64,000 nt of DNA from Endomychus coccineus. Taxonomy: Eukaryota > Arthropoda > Insecta > Coleoptera > Endomychidae. The position numbers were made by a program, and so were the translations under genes. The stretch covers positions 27,012,297-27,076,296 of the forward strand of contig OY294068.1 of the NCBI GenBank assembly GCA_958510875.1. The letters run 5' to 3'. Below, one piece after another: positions 24,181 through 34,835 of the stretch; position 1 is the first letter of the stretch; every line of letters begins with the position of its first letter. The notes beneath the pieces were generated by a model that was given only the letters and a program-made list of their open reading frames with translations, did no database searches and was not told where the DNA came from.

Positions 24181-25370
24181 TTAATCGGTAACATGATGAA
24201 AATGATGATATTTCGATGAATTCCTTTTTTTTTACCAACTTACCAGTGTGGAATGTTATACAATAAAGTTTAAACTATCACCCTTTTTTCACTTCATTCA
24301 TCGAATACTATTGATATTACTGAAATCCGAATCTAGAATTAGTTGAAATACCGTAGAATAGATTTATGTTGATACATAAAGGAAGGCAAATAGTTTATTC
24401 AAGAAAAATACCGTTTTCAAAATATTTCTTATAGTTGCAGGATTTTGGAGTAATTAAAACAAAATTATTTGTAAAGAGTCTGATACATACTTTGTAATAT
24501 TTATTTGAAAAACCTACGGTGTTAGTGAAACTATATTTGCATTTATTTATTAAAATAGTTAAAATCGAACTTTTAATGGTTATTTTCTTCAAGTTCGATA
24601 CTGGTTGAAGAATGGTATGGTCGACATTATTTAGTAAGTATGGAGAAAGTGACGCATTACATTACATCTGTAGCTTATTTTTTTCGTCCCCTTTTGCATC
24701 ATCGTAAATACCACATAGGTAATTATACTAATTGAAAATAGTGGGCGGCTTATTCCTCCCTTTATACTGCTTTGTTTGACAACGGCAAGAGTCATTCATC
24801 AATGGCTTACAAAGAATACAAGGAATATGCAATAAGTTTCCGTTGATCCTATGAAGCGTGCCAACCAGTGGCAGCCCACGTTTCCACCTGATGCTATTAA
24901 TAGTTATTGACGCTTCATAAAAAAATTGTAAGAGGCTTATGTCAAGTTGGAGATTGCAAGAGATTTATTTCCTAATATTTCAGAAAGAAAATGAAAACAA
25001 TTTTATTCAATGAAGCATTTATACGTTTTTTAAATTTAATTCTGGGTATCGTATTACCAAGCGGTAAATACGAGCATGTATAGGGTATCTGTTCTCTCTG
25101 TTTCATCTATCTTTCTATTCGGGTAGATATGATGTTTACATTGCACTCCTAGATATGTAACGCCAAACACCTGATAACATATCCACACGTGATGACTGAT
25201 AAAAGATTCTTCAAATACTTGATAAAGAAAATTGTGAACTATCTATTGAAAAAGTCTTTTCTTTGCTTCCAACCCTGAACATAAGGAATTTATCTTGAAA
25301 TTACTTAAAAAAGTAAACGAAAATGTTAAAGACAAACTTTTATTTCAAGTGTACTGAAAACAAAAAATAT
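24181..25370. other. AT-rich sequence, no supported gene
   Basis: No domain-bearing frame. The 65-codon minus frame at 24395-24592 matches nothing I recognise. Confidence 0.4.
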
Positions 25371-25617
25371 TTGTTTTGTTAGATATGGGACGTAAGTTAT
25401 TCTGTGCTCATATCAGGAAATAACAGATTCAAAAGCTTGTCTTATGAGAGTCCCTTTTTTTGTCTTTGAACTGGATACGACTGACTCATACTAATGTATT
25501 CAGTTCGATAACAACATTCGTATTCAGTTCAAAGATAAAATAGACGACAATCTTATGAATCTGTTACTTCTTGACATGAGAACAGAATAACTTACATCCC
25601 ATATCTAACAAAACAAT
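25371..25617. repeat. Short inverted-repeat (MITE-like) hairpin
   Basis: TTTTGTTAGATATGGGACGT at the left is answered by its near-inverse (ACATCCCATATCTAACAAAA) at the right. The pairing continues about 60 bp inward (TAAGTTATTCTG/CAGAATAACTTA). An inner AGTTCGATAACAACATTCG region forms the loop. It has no coding content. Confidence 0.75.
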
Positions 25618-25689
25618 TATTTTTTATTTTTAGTAACTTTGAAATTAGAGTTTGCCATTAAAAAAATGGTTTAGCTACACCATTTAGAT

Positions 25690-25844
25690 ATAAAATAGTT
25701 ACGTCTAATAGTTCTAGTTCATAGATTATTGAATGTCCCTTTGAGCCAGCTAAATTATAGCAAAGAAGTTGAGAAACTTCAGCAAATTGCGTTGGGCAAT
25801 GGCTACCACAAATCTTTGATCAATAATTTAATTTCTAAACAAAA
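25690..25844 (+). mobile_element. PLE-3 protein fragment, cut off by Helentron copy 1
   Basis: A frame reads SKEVEKLQQIALGNGYHKSL then INNLISKQKR, matching the minus-strand PLE-3 at 1340 (NGYHKSLINNLISKQKR). It runs directly into the Helentron 3' terminus after ACAAAAAA at 25845, so the Helentron inserted within an A-run of this PLE or was joined to it by a later rearrangement. Confidence 0.75.
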
Positions 25845-27231
25845 AAGATACGTGTGGCACTCGGGGACTGCCGTGGCAAAGCTATTGCATAGCATTTTTT
25901 CTCAACTTATGCAATTATAATTATTTATTTTTTAAATTTATGCAGTATTTTTTTTCTTTGATATTTTAATTCAAGTTTTTTCTTTGATTTCAATTCAAGT
26001 TACTTTTGAGCGTGGTGACCGATAAGAAAACAATTTTTTTTTTTTTATTGAATAAATGAGAAGTTAATATCGTTTAAAATATTTTTATTATCTTACAATA
26101 CATGTAGGTTATTCAGGAATTTGTTATCATTGAAACTATAGGTTTATGGTAACTGAATAACTGAAATAAGAGACATAAATTTGAAACTTGATATCCTCTA
26201 AATATCTGGAAAATACCGCGTCAATGGTGGTCCCATATTTTGTTGTGGATTCTTGTGCATCCTTATTCATTCTCAAATTCAATTTTTCCGAAAGAAAAGT
26301 TGTCAACCGCTCTGATTTTTTATCAGCGAAGTTGATGTTGAAATCGCCAGCCAAGATAAGTGGAAATTTATTACCATTTGTACCAAGTATTTTCGACCTT
26401 TCTTCAGTGTACTCCAGTAAAGTGCGATGAATAAAATGCTCTACCTCGTCCAATTTTGGATTCGGAGAAATGTAAATTGCTACCATGACTATGTGTAGGC
26501 CATTTATAAGTTTGCATAAGCACGCACAAATATCTCCAACAAATGAGCGCCTAACATTAACATCGCTAACGTGTGCAATATGTATTTCAATATTCGGAGT
26601 CATAATATTAGTAACATTATTATTATTTTGGTAAATAGCTATTCCACCTCTTGGAACAGTATCTCGTTTAAATTGAACAATACAATTGAAATTAGGTATT
26701 TCAATCGGATTATCATGCGCCATGCAAGTTTCGGTAAGAAGTAACACATTTGTTTGTCTCGTAACTGAATCTTGTAAATCGTATTTGTGACTATTTAGAC
26801 TTTGGCAATTGAAAGTCATTATTGAAATGCCATTTCTATTACTAATGAAATCTAAGACACTTAGAGCTGTCGTCTGAACACTATTTAAAGGCAGTCTTTT
26901 GAATTCTTGCAACAAAGATGCAGTCGATGCAGCTTGCCTTCGATTATTATAAAACTTGAATGTAGAATTATCGTTTTTTGTCGTGATATACAATTTTTCA
27001 ATATTAGTCACCCGAGAGAGCGCAACATAAACGAGTTCCTGTTATTTTTCGTTACGGAATTTCTTGATTCGGTCGCCGCGCTCAAAGCCCGCGATAAAAG
27101 CTATATGCAATATATGCAATAGCTTAATAGAAACAGGTACTCTCAGGTCTCTGCTACGCGCGTCTAACGTATGAACTCCAACTGACGCGTAGCGAGCTCC
27201 TAGAGGCATATGTCAAAATGATTTAGTTCGT
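25845..27231 (-). mobile_element. Helentron-like element, copy 1 (helicase tail plus endonuclease)
   Basis: Shares about 1.37 kb (roughly 95% identical by eye) with 36432-37797. The minus strand has one long frame (27044-26136). It starts with QELVYVALSRVTNIEKLY, which is helicase motif VI as in the C-terminus of Helitron Rep/helicase, and continues into an APE-type endonuclease: IMTFNCQSLNSH, LLLTETC, LILAGDFNIN, TIDAVFSR. A helicase followed by such an endonuclease is the Helentron arrangement. A stop just upstream and absence of Rep and motifs I-V show a deletion derivative. The 3' terminus has the near-palindrome GCTATTGCATAGC (25881-25893). Confidence 0.78.
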
Positions 27232-27690
27232 ACCCCTTTTGGGGGTTGGTTTTTGCCGTTTAGAGGGTGGGGTTGACTCGGAGAAATTCCAAAGTACCGG
27301 CATCGTGTTCAGCATCCTCGAAAACGGGAGGTGACGCGGTTTTTCTCAGAATATGTCGATATATCCGCGTTTCACCCCTTTTGGGGGTTGTTTTTTGCCG
27401 TTTAAAGGGTGGGGTTGACTCGTATAAATTCCAAAGTACCGGCATCGTGTTCAGCATCCTCGAAAACGGGAGGAGACGCGGTTTTTCTCGGAATATGTCG
27501 GTATATCCGCGTTTCACCCTTTTTGGGGGTTGTTTTTGGCCGTTTGGGGGTGACGATCAACTCAGAAAGAGTTTAAACCACCGCCATCGTGTTCAGCATC
27601 CTCGAAAACGGGGGGGGGGGGGGGGGTGAGTCTCGTTAGGCTCTGAAATATTTGCTTTTTTCCGACTCACAGAAGCCACTAGTTCTCGCA
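27232..27690. repeat. 142-bp tandem repeat, about 2.6 copies, ending in a G-run
   Basis: GGGGGTTG starts units at 27241, 27383 and 27525 (period 142). Each unit contains CATCGTGTTCAGCATCCTCG and AAAACGGGAGG, and a 17-18 G tract follows the last. The segment ends with TTTTTTCCGACTCACAGAAG near 27660-27680. Unit core and end resemble the right arm of foldback element C (CGTGTTCAGCGACCC, TTTTTTCCGGTTCACAGCC), so it may be a one-sided relic of that superfamily. Open frames on both strands are repeat artefacts. Confidence 0.8.
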
Positions 27691-28541
27691 AACTCATTCT
27701 CAATAGAAAGCATAGCTAACGAAGTCAAATTTTCTTGACTCATAGTCGTCCTCGATTTTTTTTTGAAAATAGGCCAAGTTCTATACGTTTTAATGATGTG
27801 GTATAGCACCTTGAAATTTCCAATAAGCCCGGTACTTCAATTCCACAACTAGACGGCAGCCCTGCCCAGGGAACAGTTCGACCACTTCTAGATTTTGATC
27901 TTAAATTAGAGATGTAATTTATAAACTTATTTTTAGTTGTGTAATACATTAGTTTACATTAATACCATTTCTCATTTTGTTACCTATGTTTGTGAAATTA
28001 GTTATTGAAATAGTTTGATGTACCATAATAATTTATAATAAATTCTTGGCTATCCATATTTTTAATATTAATTATGAGTTATAGATTTCGTGATATTACT
28101 GAGTTGATCAATTATTTCCCATAAAAGTTTTGAATCAATATCAAAAGAAAATAATATATGTCTTGTTCGAGTAATTTAATTGGATTTTATGCGTAATTTA
28201 ATCGAAATGTATATCGTGTGAGTGTACGCCTATGGTATCTACCCCATACTAACACATACGTGAAGTACAAGCAGCTGTTGGTTCCCCAAACGAGACGACC
28301 GTTACGCTATAGAGACAACACACCAGTCAATATTAGACTATGTTCTTAAAAGCATCAACGGTGAAAACCGTGCTATAAATTATCGTGAACTTCGATAAAG
28401 TGGTATTTTGCTATTTGGATGTGTTGCAATGACATTAAACTTGAGTGAATCAGTTTGTGTATTTGAATAGTGAAGTGAATAGAGAAGTTAGAAGATTAAT
28501 GACCGCACAATGTTATGATAAAACTCATTTATAAATAAACA
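27691..28541 (+). other. Spacer and sanpodo 5' region
   Basis: No transposon motif was recognised. The last 250-300 bp before the sanpodo ATG should hold its 5' UTR and promoter. The start codon context is AAACAATGG. No convincing TATA or initiator could be singled out. Confidence 0.4.
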
Positions 28542-31500
28542 ATGGCTTCTGAATCAGAGAGAATGGCATATTATAAGGAAGAATATTTTTATTCAAATCC
28601 AGCTTTCTGCCAACAGAGCGAAATCTATAATTACCAAAACAGAATAAGTCCCCAAAAATCCCAAAATAAGATAAGACATCCACCAGTAGGCGCACAAAAC
28701 TCTGGGAGAGTTGATAACAATTGCGAAGATATCAATTATAATGTCCATGACAAAAATTATGATAATTGTGGAGAACAAGAATTTTACGAAGAAATCCTAG
28801 TAGATGATACAGGACTTATAAAGGAGAAAAAAGTGGTAGTAATTTCGCAAAATTCTTCCAATCAAATACATAACCAAACCAACAAAAATGAATGTAACAA
28901 CCAAAATCCACCTAGAACTATTAGAAACGAAAATTATAACATTATGCAGTTTTCCCCGGAAAAAATTCACACGCAATCGTTAAAGTCACGATATGAATAT
29001 ATCCCGATGACAGAAGCATCTCCCAGGATTTTGCAAAAAGGAGCAGCGAATCCTCAGGTCCACAGGTATGCTGTTATAGATGTAGATGAACCTGAGTCGG
29101 ATACCAACGGTAGATACGCTCTAGTCCCATTAGAAGATATTAATAACGAATCGCTTAATTTTTATCAAACTATTCCTCGAAAACAAGCGCAATCAAATCA
29201 AATGTTACACAGGTATGAATATATCGATGACAATATACCGGTTACAGATAATCCCCAAATTCATAAGAAGCAAAACGATCAAAAACAGATTCATCCAAAT
29301 GACAATTTCGATTATGTTCAAAATATAAGCCGAAAAGAACACGTTCAACAAAGATTCTCCCCCAATAAATCGAACATCAGTCAATTGCAAAATGAAAGGT
29401 ATGAATACATACAACAACCACATGTTGATCGATCACAAAAAAAGGGAAATCCAGTAGCTACCCTGAAGTTACACGAACTGCTAACCACTCCCAAAAAGAA
29501 TCCAGTTCCTTCTAAACGACAAACACCTCAAAAATTATTGTCTCCTCAGATTCCAAGAAGAATGATAGTTCCTCCATGTTCTCCCATTCCTATGGATCCA
29601 TTTGTAACTCCTCCAAAAATCACGCCGCATAAAAGTATACCTAGTCTCCATAATCCGAAAGCTCAACAGAAATTGAATTATTCTCCAGCTGGTCGTCAAG
29701 CAATTCGGAATACGGCCGTTGTAGCTCCAATTTGTTCGAGTCCAGCTCGATCTGTCTATAGTGAAACCACCTACCCCAAACGAGCAGAATCCTGGATGAA
29801 TTTAAATTCTAAGAAACCTCCAGTTCAACCCACTCTGGCTGCCGCGGCTATTATGATGTTCTTATGTGGTGGCGTTTCTTCGGGATTATGCTTCTACATG
29901 ATGTCCGTTCTGGGAAAACTTTATTACTTGAATTTCGGCATAATCGCTGGTTTTACGTGCCTTGTCTTAGGTTTGGTAGGATTTCGTACCAGGAATTGTC
30001 ATTGGTTACCCAACAGGAATTATATCTCAGGTAAGTTCAAGTCTATTAATATTTTTGATCAACCAAACCTTTTTTCAACACCTACGATTGAAAGTATATT
30101 CCTTCAATCCACTTAGTAGGTAATAATATAAATCATCAAGAAGGTTGTTTTGTGGAGCACCTTCTTTCAGTGGCATTGGTGGCACACGGTGTGGATATTG
30201 ATGGTTCCACCTCTAGTACAGTCAATGAAGCATTTTTAGTATCAATTTTCTTCCAATTAATTGAATTTTGAAATTTTGTATGTGGATTCCTGAAGGGTTC
30301 AAGATATTAGGTGTTTCAAATCGGAACACCCAATTCAAACATTTGATGAGCTATTGAGTAACTATTCAAACCTATGGGAAAGTTCTTAAATAGGAAAAAA
30401 TTGTACAGTGTTAAGTTAACCTGAAGGGGGGGTTAATTTGAAAAGAAAATGCATATTTTCCGAGTTATTAACACTTATCCGCGCTGTCTGTAGTACAGTA
30501 ACTCGGGATTAAGCGTTAACATCTTGCAAATCAAAATAGATTGGTTCAAATTTAATGAAATTCACAAAAAGTGTTTTTTTGAGTTGATGATTAAGAATTC
30601 ATCAAGATTTATAAATTTCAAACAGTTGATCTAATATGGGGGCTCGTTAAAATTAGAAAATTCAAAATGGGAAAAAAATGTAATGTATGGATTTTTGACC
30701 TCAAAATAAAGACTTCTTAATCCTGTAATTTTTTTGAAAAAATGCATATCCTTCGAGTTGCAGCCCATTTAAAAATCAAGGGGGAGGATGAACCTTGAGT
30801 AACAAGACTTTTTTTTTAACATTTATTTTACCTGAGATATGAAGGAAATTCAATTTGAATTTTTTTCAATTCTATTACTACAGGCAGGAAAATAGCTCAC
30901 ATCAACACATATGCTACTATATTTTATCTTTCGGACCCCTTCCTGTGCCTTGTCAAAAGTCACGAATTGTCCGGAGTGGGGGCATTTATCGTTTAGGCAG
31001 CAAAAAAAAGCTGCGGAAGAACTTGGTCTCGAATTTCACATCAGTCGAGAAGGGCAACTATAGAGGGTGCCTTAAGTTCCAACTTTCTCGCCTGAGAGCC
31101 TAGATAAATCCCCAAGAGTCTTATGCTCAGGCGGCATGTTGACAAACCGATACGATGTTTTCTACAGAAACATCGAAACGCTCGGTTCGGCGAAACCCAG
31201 GCTGACCTTTGGCTACACAAGTTCAGTCAGGCTTACATCCGAGACCAAGGGATATACCGCAGCTTGCCGAGATGGCGTAATCAACACATTGGTCTATCGC
31301 CGCAACGTGATGGGTGTGCAGTTTTGTAATTTCAGCTGCATGGCCTTTTGAAAGGCGTCCGAGACGCTTTTCCTCCTTCTGTCGGCATGTCCGGCAAAAG
31401 CGGCATCGACGTACACCCATCGCCATAATGCGGCCCTACGGGTGCTGTATTACTATCTAAGGCACTCGTAGGGAATAGACCGAGAGCCGATACTACCTTA

Positions 31501-34500
31501 CAACCAAGAGATATTGAGTCCATTATCGTAAACGAAAAATGCCAGATCTACTGGAATTAACCTTTTCCGACCATTAGGTTCATATAAGCACATAGGCCTG
31601 ACATTGTCCTCCTCGATAAACAAACCAATGCTATGTATGTCACCGAGTTCTCTGCTCCGGCAGAGAAGAACATATAGTCTTGAAAGATGAGAAAAATAGA
31701 CAAAGTATCAAGATCTCTTGTTCGAGCTCCGCACGCTATACCCAGGCCACAAGCACAAGTTCGAATTAGTGGTTCTGCTTATCGCTGTTTTGGGCGGAAT
31801 TCCAATCGAACTTAAAAGTCATTCCGGCCTGCAGGAACTCTGCACAGATTTTGATAGACCGGATGCAGAAGGAAGTCATTCAGGATTCAATAAGGGTACT
31901 TAAGGCAAAGGATTTGGGATCCTGAAGCTACTTACCGACCTGTGGGGAGTAGTAGCTTCAGTTAACAGGTTTACTGGAGCGATTGCTGCGCTGTCGTCGG
32001 AGCGCGCAGCAGCCCGTCCAGGTTTTTAGGTAAAAAAAATTCTTTCGCGTACATAGTCCTTGGTCCTTAGTCCATACACTGGTCTTGCGACGTTTCGGCA
32101 GAATCATATCAGCCATCTTCAGGTTTCGCTTGACAATAGCTTGCCACGGCTTCTTGTTACTTGAACTGTCATGTTTCTAAAATATAATTGGATAAAGATG
32201 AATATGTTTTATTGAGTCTGAATGTTCGGAAAGTTTCTGTATATCTAATTTATATTTTACGACTTGATCTACCAATGTAATTATCACACTCTGAACAGTT
32301 TAATTCTCGTTTTAATTTATATACTGCAGATTTATTGAACTTATTCGGATTATCTTTAGCATTGAACAAAATGTGAGACTATTTATTTTGGGGTTTGATG
32401 TTTCGTTTTCCACTCATAAAACAAAAATATGTTATTATTGAGGATTCAGAATTTCTTGTGAAAGGATAAATACTTGAGTGAGTTAGTTTCTTCTTATCAT
32501 TAATAATTAATTTGGATATAATTACAGGTTGACTAAGTTTAATAAATCTGGAGTGTATAAATTAACTTGTTCAGGGTCGGATAACTTTTACATTGATAGA
32601 TCAAACTGCATACAAAAATTAGATTTAAGGAACATTTCCAATCTCTTAGAGTCAATAAGTCAATAAACCATCTTTATCCAATTACATTTTAGGAACAGGA
32701 AATAATATTCCATATTTAGACAAAGTAAAAATTTCGCGTAACAGAGTAGATGTTTCATTAATCACCCTAAAATCTGTAGAAATTTAAGATATAAAAAATA
32801 ACGAGAGTAAAATGTTAAGCAAGCAATTAGATTTTCTTTTCGAATGAATGATAACATAAAACTTCTCTCTTAATCCACTTTCCACTTACTTCCCTAGAGA
32901 TACTACCCATATTAAGCATTAAAGTTTTTAAAAACTTTAATAATAATAATAGGATACTATTTCAATTATTCAATGCCAGTCATGTACTTCTCCATAATCA
33001 AACTGCAACATCCCCATATTGTTTCTACCTTATATTTGACTATAAATATCTTAAGGTCTACTGTGCTCACTGATATACATGTATACTATGATTATATATA
33101 AAATCTCGGGAAATAGGTCACATTAACACTTATGCTTTATATTTTCTTGTCTTTACGTATGTTTCGGTCTTACGACCATCATCAGAAGGCTTATTATGTC
33201 TAAAATCGGATTACTTAAAACTAATTATATATAAATTCTCGGGAAATTTGTGACCTATTTCCCGAGAATTTATATATAATTCATACCTGGGTCAAGAATC
33301 TTTATTATCTTAAAACTAATTGTATTAACATAAAGAGTCCTTATAGCACCAATTCCGAACAGAAACACGAATAATCGAAATTGTAACACATCAATGTTAT
33401 AAGTATAATATATCAAGAATCCACTGTTAAGCAGTACTCTTAAAAAATGCGAACTCTTGTCAACAAAGTCTATGAACAAGAACATTAGGTTTCAAACCAG
33501 ATGTTAGATTTACGAGCTAATAGAAAAATGTTTGTCAGTTATTGGAAATATACTTTTGACATCTACCTAAAATATATTAAATATTTATATAAATACAAAA
33601 GATCTATTCTGGAGATGATTCACATAAAATATGACTCCAAATCTGTAAATCATAGGACAGATATTCAGACACTAAGTCAGATTTATACTAACTTAATTAA
33701 TTAAAACTCTTGCAAATTCCTACATGCATCTTTATAATGTTAATAGTATATTTTAGGTAGAATGTCAAAAGTATATTCCCAATAACTGGCAAACCTTTTT
33801 CTATTAGCTCGTAAATCTAACATCTGGTTTGAGAGTGGATACTCGAAGCTAATATTCTCGTTTTTAGTCGTTCATAGACTTTGTTCTCATTAGTTCGCAT
33901 TTTTTAAGAGTACTGCTTAACAGTGGATTCTTGATTTATTATACTTATAACATTGATGTGGAACAATTTCGACTATTCGTGTTTCTGTTCGTTTCGGTGA
34001 CGTGGGCATTTTAAATGAAATTGGTGCGATAAGAACGCTTTGTGTTAATACAACAAGTTTTAAGTAATCCGGTTTTAGACATAAATAAGTCTTCTGATGA
34101 TGGTCGTGAGACCAAACGTACGTAAAGTTGTCAAAACTACAGTCACGTTAGTGTTTCTACAAGTGATGAAAAACAAAGCAAAATGTGTTTTATTATATCA
34201 ATGTGATATGTTATCAAAAAGTAATGGCTTCTGCTATAATTTTTTTCATTCTCAAAATTCTTGACAACCAAAGATATAATGACCTTTCTTATTTACGTAA
34301 AAAGCATTCAATGGTCTTCGAAACGAAACAGCTGAATTGTTAGGTGTATGCATCTGACAACAATGAGGCATGGAATGAATTTAAATTAAGTTATTCTCTT
34401 TCAGGTTACATAGTCTTGAGTGTCTTCAGCCTTCTAACTTGCACTGGTCTATTAATTCTACTTTCAATGCAACCGAAGCCTGGAACCCCTTTAGCGGATA

Positions 34501-34637
34501 TGACATCCGGGGCGGTGTGCGGCATTTCCGTTTTGTCGCTGGTTCTCGCTCTAACTGGTGTTGTCTCCAGTTATTGTTGCAAATATCCGCCACCTGATAA
34601 TAGAGTCCAACATTGTGCCCAAGGTTTCATCGTTTAA
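28542..34637 (+). CDS. spdo: Sanpodo-like four-pass membrane protein (Notch pathway)
   Basis: Two exons: 28542-30030 (donor ATCTCAG|GTAAGT) and 34405-34637 (acceptor TTCTCTTTCAG). The join restores codon G497, giving 573 aa, close to Drosophila Sanpodo as I recall it. The long acidic, Gln/Asn-rich N-terminus carries YSNPAF at residues 17-22; an NPAF motif in Sanpodo binds Numb. Five motifs of form RY-E/A-Y/V/L follow (R150, R175, R191, R224, R286). Residues 320-400 are Pro/Ser/Thr-rich with many S/TP sites. Four membrane segments end the protein: about 432-456, 461-481, 498-518 and 530-555. Sanpodo promotes Notch signalling in the non-Numb daughter of asymmetric divisions; Numb controls its endocytosis. 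Read-through past 30030 reaches a stop at 30116 and is intronic. The 4.4 kb intron between TM2 and TM3 is full of retroelements. Gene identity rests on architecture plus the NPAF motif. Confidence 0.85.
30117..30880. other. Start of the sanpodo intron
   Basis: AT-rich sequence with runs such as AAAATTGTA; no domain, RNA or inverted repeat was recognised before the LINE tail that follows. Confidence 0.4.
30881..32050 (+). mobile_element. R2/NeSL-like LINE tail with PD-(D/E)XK-type endonuclease
   Basis: Frames on the plus strand give a Cys/His-containing segment (LLSACPAKAA; NAALRVLYYYLRHSYGI near 31430), then PDIVLLDKQTNAMYVTEFSA and PAEKNI (31599-31676), then LLFELRTLYPGHKHKFELVV and LGGIPIELKSH (31710-31825). 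The order (zinc-knuckle-like segment, PD...E endonuclease core, terminal helix block) matches the C-terminus of R2/NeSL-type LINEs with restriction-enzyme-like endonuclease. GC-rich against its flanks; frames are broken by several indels. Confidence 0.7.
32050..32400. other. Repeat-derived segment with CTGAAGAT...GCCGAAAC hairpin
   Basis: Minus strand near 32130-32085 reads CTGAAGATGGC, a 12-base loop, then GCCGAAACGTCGCAAGAC. This has the same outline as the PLE ribozyme-like motif (CTGANGA, T, stem, GAAAC). The parent element is unclear; it directly follows the LINE tail. Confidence 0.45.
33149..33190 (-). ncRNA. Hammerhead-like motif, PLE-1 copy d (degenerate)
   Basis: Minus strand: GCCTT/AAGAC stem I with one mismatch, CTGATGA, extra T, GGTC-GTAA-GACC, GAA, then ACATACGT in which one substitution weakens the stem III palindrome. 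The compensated tetraloop GTAA replaces GTGA. Confidence 0.45.
34089..34120 (+). ncRNA. Hammerhead-like motif, PLE-1 copy e (broken)
   Basis: GTCTT, CTGATGA, T, GGTC-GTGA-GACC are intact, but the conserved G of GAAA is missing (GACCAAAC) and the 3' strand of stem I is lost. It should not cleave. Confidence 0.5.
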
Positions 34638-34699
34638 TGTACATACAGCATAAACATCGTATATATTTGTAATATTGTTGATATATTTGTAATTTTATA

Positions 34700-34705
34700 A
34701 ATAAA
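34700..34705 (+). promoter_or_regulatory. Poly(A) signal of the sanpodo-like gene
   Basis: AATAAA, 63 bases after the stop codon, with T/GT-rich sequence around it. The spacing suits a short 3' UTR. Confidence 0.65.
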
Positions 34706-34835
34706 GATAGTAATATATGAATTTTCTTTTCTAATTGATGACTATAATTCAATGTTTTACCTACCTTTTTATTCGATAACGTGATAACTCTTCCATTCTG
34801 AAGGCATCGAAATACGTCAATTAAGCAGGAACATA

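Larger units (their letters stand above)
33086..34127. mobile_element. PLE-1 copies in inverted arrangement inside PLE-2
   Basis: 33100-33230 is a minus-oriented tail; 33247-33300 is a plus-oriented tip. 33300-33590 (minus) and 33715-34125 (plus) are long inverted arms around the end of a PLE protein. That end (33598-33704, plus) reads KRSILEMIHIKYDSKSVNHR then TDIQTLSQIYTNLIN and a stop; the same end is recognisable on the minus strand near 20400. Arms of about 400 bp would form a large hairpin in a transcript of the sanpodo intron. Confidence 0.78.
32400..34250 (+). mobile_element. PLE-2 copy: GIY-YIG endonuclease and 3' end, interrupted by PLE-1
   Basis: At 32552-32625 the plus strand reads GVYKLTCSGSDNFYIDRSNC, a GIY-YIG nuclease core (VYKL...FYI), followed by QKLDLRNISNLLES and GNNIPYLDKVKISRNR. 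The 3' UTR runs to about 33085 and resumes at 34128 with TTGTCAAAACTACAGTCACG, as in the copy at 21190. A PLE-1 palindrome occupies the gap. Comparison with 21160-21190 shows about a dozen bases missing at the insertion point. Confidence 0.75.

Noticed and set aside
27260..27629. 120- and 85-codon frames on opposite strands
   Set aside because: They result from a 142-bp tandem repeat, not a multiple of 3, and repeat-unit peptides carry no domain.
30031..30116. Sanpodo-like protein ending at 30116 after TM2
   Set aside because: A consensus donor GTAAGT lies at 30031 and the exon at 34405 restores frame and the expected four membrane segments; the extra codons look intronic.
31223..31523. Minus-strand frames of 63-67 codons
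   Set aside because: Shadows of the R2-like LINE, whose coding motifs read on the plus strand.
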